Notes under the pieces: generated by a model | Seen by the model: only the letters and a program-made list of their open reading frames with translations | Told to the model about the DNA's origin: nothing | Database searches by the model: none | Position numbers and translations under genes: made by a program | From: DASZBX01 sp035943635 | Lineage (GTDB): Bacteria > Actinomycetota > Actinomycetes > Streptomycetales > Catenulisporaceae | DNA length: 64,000 nucleotides | Assembly: GCA_035943635.1 (NCBI GenBank) | Contig: DASZBX010000025.1 | Location: forward strand, 1 to 64,000 | Reading direction: 5' to 3' | Part shown: piece by piece, positions 63,386-64,000 of the stretch | Layout of the letters: each line of letters starts with the position of its first letter | Position numbering within the stretch: the stretch's first letter is position 1

Positions 63386-63409
63386 GCGCCGGGATTCGTG
63401 ACCCGGCGC
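63386..63409 (-). terminator. Hairpin downstream of the DUF4232 gene
   Basis: GCGCCGGG at 63386-63393 pairs with CCCGGCGC at 63402-63409, with an 8-base loop. It lies 14 bp beyond the DUF4232 stop on the minus strand. There is no clear T-run, so the call is moderate. Confidence 0.5.
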
Positions 63410-63423
63410 AGTATGCGCGGATG

Positions 63424-63981
63424 TCAGTCGCCGGCCAGGCCCGAGCGGACCGAGTTGACGGTCATGGTCTGGGTCGCCCGGTCGGCGCAGGTGATCGCGG
63501 AGTACTTCAGGTGGATCGGCGTGCCGGTGTTCGGCGGGTACACGACCACGTACGAGGTCGGCGTCGGGTCGCACGAGCCGGACGGGAAGTTGTAGGCGTC
63601 GGCGATCTTCAGCACGGCGCTCGCGGTGGCGCCGGGCGCCAGGGTGATCAGGGTGGGCGCGCTGGCCGCGTTCCAGCCGGCCGACTGGCCGATCTGGGTG
63701 TACGGCGCGCCGTCGGCCAGGGAGATGCCCGGGTAGCCGTAGAGCGTGCAGGTCAGCGCGGAGACGTTGGTGAAGTCGACCGAGGTGTAGACGGCCCCGG
63801 CGGTGCCGTCGCTCGAACCCATCGCCGCCTTGACCTGGTTCGTGGCGCAGGAGGGGACGGCCGGGCGGGCCGCGGTGGTGGCCGCCGTGGCGGCGGGCAC
63901 GGACACGGCGATACACGCTGCGGTCAGCGTCACGCCGGCGAGTGTCCGACGGCTCCGCAGATTCGCCATGGATATGGTCAT
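63424..63981 (-). CDS. DUF4232 secreted protein
   Basis: A 185-residue exported protein. The signal peptide is about residues 8-34 (RSRRTLAGVTLTAACIAVSVPAATAATT). The mature part is a DUF4232-type beta fold: VYTSVDFTNVSALTCTLYGYPGISL, TLITLAPGATASAVLKIAD, SGSCDPTPTSYVVVYPPN and AITCADRATQTMTV. Four Cys after the signal could form two disulfides. The start is the ATG at 63981 or one four codons later. Function is unknown. It lies close to the right edge but appears complete. Confidence 0.85.
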   Translation of the reverse strand: MTISMANLRSRRTLAGVTLTAACIAVSVPAATAATTAARPAVPSCATNQVKAAMGSSDGTAGAVYTSVDFTNVSALTCTLYGYPGISLADGAPYTQIGQSAGWNAASAPTLITLAPGATASAVLKIADAYNFPSGSCDPTPTSYVVVYPPNTGTPIHLKYSAITCADRATQTMTVNSVRSGLAGD

Positions 63982-64000
63982 CAGGGTGCCTTTCTGTATA

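Overview
The window is high-GC DNA from an actinomycete. Gene content and order resemble streptomycete-type chromosomes: an ftsH-fol cluster, hpt-tilS-dacB-ppa, a holB-tmk-topA-hppA-bldG block, an actinobacterial tad operon, and marP-NUDIX-nth. The presence of bldG and PAS/GGDEF/EAL plus SpoIIE signalling suggests a filamentous, differentiating member of the Streptomycetales or Catenulisporales. That placement is inferred from gene content alone.

Layout. 1-1700: tail of an ISAzo13-type transposase, a near-palindromic repeat and a DUF234 AAA+ ATPase. 1725-9751 (minus): folate/pterin cluster ftsH, folE, a lysyltransferase-like membrane protein, folP, an NTF2-like protein, folB, folK, DUF3180. 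10077-14618 (minus): hpt, tilS, a DUF2342 zinc metalloprotease and a PBP4-type carboxypeptidase, divergent from ppa. 15573-17515 (minus): a two-gene unit of a WXG100-like protein and a predicted papain-fold cysteine protease with its own W-x-G helical head. 17769-26574 (plus): acyl-CoA dehydrogenase, a coupled c-di-GMP enzyme and SpoIIE-type phosphatase, a rhomboid-like protein and a Thr/Pro-rich lipoprotein. 26729-38374 (minus): tRNA-Thr, a Tap-like hydrolase, holB, tmk with a coiled-coil tail, topA, a methyltransferase and the proton pyrophosphatase. 38665-39633 (minus): bldG and its ATP-binding partner.

39713-46590 is the helicase/secretion neighbourhood. The helicase is reduced to a broken fragment followed by a strongly G-biased stretch. 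A full tadA-tadB-tadC-DUF4244-tadE-tadG operon follows on the minus strand, without the usual Ssd/CpaE gene. 46591-57502 holds a HAD phosphatase, a degenerate Fic-like protein, a LytS/LytTR system, SatP-type acetate uptake, acetyl-CoA synthetase, a holin-like protein, an alpha/beta hydrolase lacking its nucleophile, a YdjM-type membrane hydrolase and MarP. 57489-63981 holds a NUDIX hydrolase, endonuclease III, a bicovalent flavin oxidase, a universal stress protein, a TetR-DUF4865-CMD operon ending in a deletion scar, and a DUF4232 secreted protein.

Most of the window is conserved chromosome. The least explained parts are the WXG100/papain-like pair, the rearranged helicase-tad junction with its 249-bp convergent overlap, the degenerate Fic-like protein, and the CMD/phosphotriesterase scar.
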